64,000 nucleotides of DNA from Sphingobium algorifonticola (GTDB lineage Bacteria > Pseudomonadota > Alphaproteobacteria > Sphingomonadales > Sphingomonadaceae). The stretch spans positions 434,001-498,000 of the forward strand of contig NZ_RZUL01000001.1 in assembly GCF_004005485.1 (NCBI RefSeq). Reading direction: 5' to 3'. Shown piece after piece: positions 62,293 to 64,000 of this stretch. Made by a program: the position numbers and the translations under genes. The notes under the pieces were generated by a model that worked only from the letters and a program-made list of their open reading frames with translations, did not search any database and was not told the DNA's origin. Position 1 is the stretch's first letter. The number at the start of each line of letters is the position of its first letter.

Positions 62293-63537
62293 ATGACACC
62301 GACCGAAGATCGCCTGCTCCCGATCGACGCACTGCGCGGCTTTGCCGTGCTGGGGATAGTGCTGCTCAACATCATCGGCTTTGCGATGCCGGAAGCCGCC
62401 TATATCAATCCGGCGGCCTGGGGAGGCACCGGGCCAGCCGATATCGGTGCCTGGTTCCTGGCCTTTGTGCTGTTCGACGGCAAGATGCGTGGCCTGTTCT
62501 CCCTGCTGTTCGGCGCGTCCATGCTGCTCATCATCGAGCGGGCGGAACTGGCGGGGCGCGACGGCCGCCGTGTCCACATCATCCGGGCGGCCTGGCTGTT
62601 CCTGTTCGGCATGCTGCATTTCGTGTTGCTGTGGTGGGGCGACATATTGATGGCCTATGCGCTGGTCAGCCTCATTGCGTGGCTGTTCGTCGGCAAGGAA
62701 CCGGCGGCGCTGCTCAAATGGGCCTTTGGTGCCTTTCTGTTGCATTTCCTGTTCGTTGGCGGGGTGATGGCGAGCGCCTATGCCTATCGCCACGCCATAT
62801 CGCTACCATCCGCCACGCCGGACATGATCGAAGGCTATCGGGCAATGGTCGACAGCTTCGGCGCGCCGGGCAATCCCGAGATCGCGCGCGAGGTGGCACT
62901 CTACCGCTCGGGTTTCGGGGCGATCGTGACGGCCTCGCTGGCGGCCCTGCCTGGGCAATTCGGGACGCTGGTCTATTTCCTGCTCGACACTTTGGGCTTC
63001 ATGCTGCTCGGCATGGCGATGCTGAAAGGCGGATTCCTCACCGGGCGCTGGCCGATCGACCAATATCGCGCCGTCGCACGCCGCTGCTTTCTGGTCGGTC
63101 TGCCGCCCGCAACTGGGCTGGCGATCTGGGTCGTCGCATCGGGCTATGATCCGCTGGTGGCATTCGGCACCGCCTTTGCCTGGTCCTTTCCGTTCCGCAT
63201 CCCGCTTACGGTCGGCTATGCGGCGCTGTTCATGGCGCTGATCCTCGCCGCACCCCGTCATCCGCTCGTGCGGCGCATCGCCGCTGCGGGGCGGATGGCC
63301 TTCACCAACTATCTGGGCACCAGCCTGGTGATGTGCGCCGTCTTCTACGGCTGGGGGCTGGGTCTTTATGGCCATGTCGGTCGCGCGCAGGCCTATCTGT
63401 TCGTGCTGGTCATGTGGGCGCTGATGCTGCTGTGGTCAGAACCCTGGCTGATGCGCTTCCGCTATGGCCCGCTGGAATGGGTCTGGCGTTCGCTCGCGCG
63501 CGGATCATTGCAGCCAATGCGACTGAATCGCACTTAG
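62293..63537 (+). CDS. DUF418 family membrane protein
   Basis: A 414-residue protein with about nine to ten hydrophobic helices. The opening RLLPIDALRGFAVLGIVLLN and the C-terminal region RMAFTNYLGTSLVMCAVFYG followed by a GPLEWVWRSL motif are DUF418 marks; the family is related to acyltransferase-like membrane proteins (YeiB) with unknown function. GAGGACAG precedes the ATG. Confidence 0.88.
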   Translation: MTPTEDRLLPIDALRGFAVLGIVLLNIIGFAMPEAAYINPAAWGGTGPADIGAWFLAFVLFDGKMRGLFSLLFGASMLLIIERAELAGRDGRRVHIIRAAWLFLFGMLHFVLLWWGDILMAYALVSLIAWLFVGKEPAALLKWAFGAFLLHFLFVGGVMASAYAYRHAISLPSATPDMIEGYRAMVDSFGAPGNPEIAREVALYRSGFGAIVTASLAALPGQFGTLVYFLLDTLGFMLLGMAMLKGGFLTGRWPIDQYRAVARRCFLVGLPPATGLAIWVVASGYDPLVAFGTAFAWSFPFRIPLTVGYAALFMALILAAPRHPLVRRIAAAGRMAFTNYLGTSLVMCAVFYGWGLGLYGHVGRAQAYLFVLVMWALMLLWSEPWLMRFRYGPLEWVWRSLARGSLQPMRLNRT

Positions 63538-63551
63538 GCCGAAGTTTACTA

Positions 63552-63568
63552 TTGCGACCTATTAGCAA
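63552..63568. promoter_or_regulatory. Putative Fur box
   Basis: TTGCGACCTATTAGCAA has TGC and GCA half-sites nine bases apart, like the TGC-N9-GCA layout of alphaproteobacterial Fur boxes, and lies 32 bp before bfd, a gene usually induced by iron limitation. Confidence 0.45.
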
Positions 63569-63599
63569 GAACGCTATTTCTGTGTTTCAGGAGAGCGCA

Positions 63600-63770
63600 A
63601 TGGTCGTCTGTATCTGCAATGCGATTCGCGAAAAGGACCTGCGGGAGGCCGCACGCGAAGGCTGCGACACGCCATGCAGCGCCTATGCCCGCTTTGGCCG
63701 CCGCCCCAAATGCGGTCAGTGCGTGCCGTTTGCGCGAACCATTATCGCTGCCGAGCGCGCTACTGCCTGA
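63600..63770 (+). CDS. bfd: Bacterioferritin-associated ferredoxin
   Basis: A 56-residue [2Fe-2S] protein with four cluster cysteines C4, C6, C38 and C41 (VVCICNAIR, PKCGQC). Bfd reduces ferric iron stored in bacterioferritin so it can be released. CAGGAGAG precedes the ATG. A terminator separates it from the bfr gene, so the two are probably controlled independently. Confidence 0.94.
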   Translation: MVVCICNAIREKDLREAAREGCDTPCSAYARFGRRPKCGQCVPFARTIIAAERATA

Positions 63771-63783
63771 CGTTCTCAATTGA

Positions 63784-63809
63784 AAAAATGGCGGATTTCC
63801 GCCGTTTTT
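63784..63809 (+). terminator. Rho-independent terminator after bfd
   Basis: GGCGGA and TCCGCC form a tight stem with a two-base loop, preceded by AAAAAA and followed by GTTTTT. It should end bfd transcription before the bacterioferritin gene. Confidence 0.82.
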
Positions 63810-63873
63810 CACATGACTTCGCCGCACTCCCGCTCTATGACAGTGGCGTAACACGCAGTCTGGAGCATATCCC

Positions 63874-64000
63874 ATGAAGGGCGACCCGAAGGTCATCGAC
63901 TATCTGAACGAAGTGCTCAAGAACGAGCTTACGGCGATCAACCAGTATTTCCTGCACTATCGCATCCTCAATCACTGGGGCGTCAAGAAGCTCGCCAAGT
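63874..64000 (+). CDS. bfr: Bacterioferritin (N-terminal part, cut by window edge)
   Basis: The visible 42 residues, [20 protein letters not shown] and [16 protein letters not shown], are the start of bacterioferritin with the first ferroxidase Glu ([10 protein letters not shown]). It stores iron in a haem-containing 24-mer shell. TGGAG precedes the ATG. It partners with the adjacent Bfd. The remainder lies past the right edge. Confidence 0.93.
   Translation, partial: MKGDPKVIDYLNEVLKNELTAINQYFLHYRILNHWGVKKLAK

Overview
The window looks like a chromosome segment of an alphaproteobacterium of the family Sphingomonadaceae (Sphingobium/Sphingomonas/Novosphingobium type). The reasons are a high-GC background, a crtY-crtI-crtB carotenoid operon, a large Xanthomonas/Caulobacter-type TonB-dependent receptor, the mutY/DUF721/DsbA-like/smc gene order, plant-type GshA, DUF3297, and many mirrored intergenic palindromes typical of the group. 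The assignment is inferred from gene content; no 16S rRNA gene is present.

Layout. 1-10.9 kb is an accessory catabolic locus. An IclR regulator, a short-chain dehydrogenase and a truncated FAD oxidoreductase run leftward. A five-gene rightward operon faces them: FGGY sugar kinase, iron alcohol dehydrogenase, TonB receptor, secreted PQQ dehydrogenase with a C-terminal haem c motif, and a Tat-exported sugar isomerase/epimerase. Two closely matching 25-bp elements lie in the shared control region. 10.9-12.9 kb is a scarred, visibly AT-richer segment: C-terminal remnants of a probable glycerate kinase and of a metallo-beta-lactamase-fold hydrolase meet head-on, followed by an overlapping three-gene cassette (HNH nuclease, unknown protein, minimal nucleotidyltransferase) that ends beside the 3' end of a tRNA-Gly(GCC) gene. 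This cassette is my best candidate for an undescribed defence or toxin-antitoxin system.

13-39 kb is mostly housekeeping: a thioredoxin-TPR protein, a Lon-N-domain protein, an orphan Imm33-like protein, a ubiquinone hydroxylase, MFS and TauE transporters, small membrane proteins, PspC, RecF, two tandem CHAP proteins, Dxs, a Zur/Fur-like regulator, catalase, a GDT1/TMEM165 transporter behind a yybP-ykoY manganese riboswitch, ArgG, GshA, RsmE and UbiA. 39-53 kb holds a BrnTA toxin-antitoxin pair, SMC, two DsbA-like proteins, DUF721, MutY, a serine hydrolase, NudC, an APC permease, PmbA/TldD and an inositol-monophosphatase family enzyme.

53-64 kb holds the carotenoid operon (crtY, crtI, a LOG-family gene, crtB), in which the two downstream genes appear to take their ribosome binding sites from arms of palindromic repeats. 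It is followed by PurL, a nickel/cobalt efflux pair (RcnR/DmeR-like repressor plus cation diffusion facilitator), a BioC-like methyltransferase, a DUF418 membrane protein, and the bfd/bacterioferritin iron-storage pair at the right edge.

How the parts work together: the left locus plausibly takes up or oxidises a sugar or polyol in the periplasm and processes it in the cytoplasm, under a local regulator. The metal genes form three separately controlled units (Mn riboswitch, Ni/Co repressor, iron with a putative Fur box). Dxs supplies isoprenoid precursors to the carotenoid and ubiquinone enzymes, although these genes are not linked in one operon.
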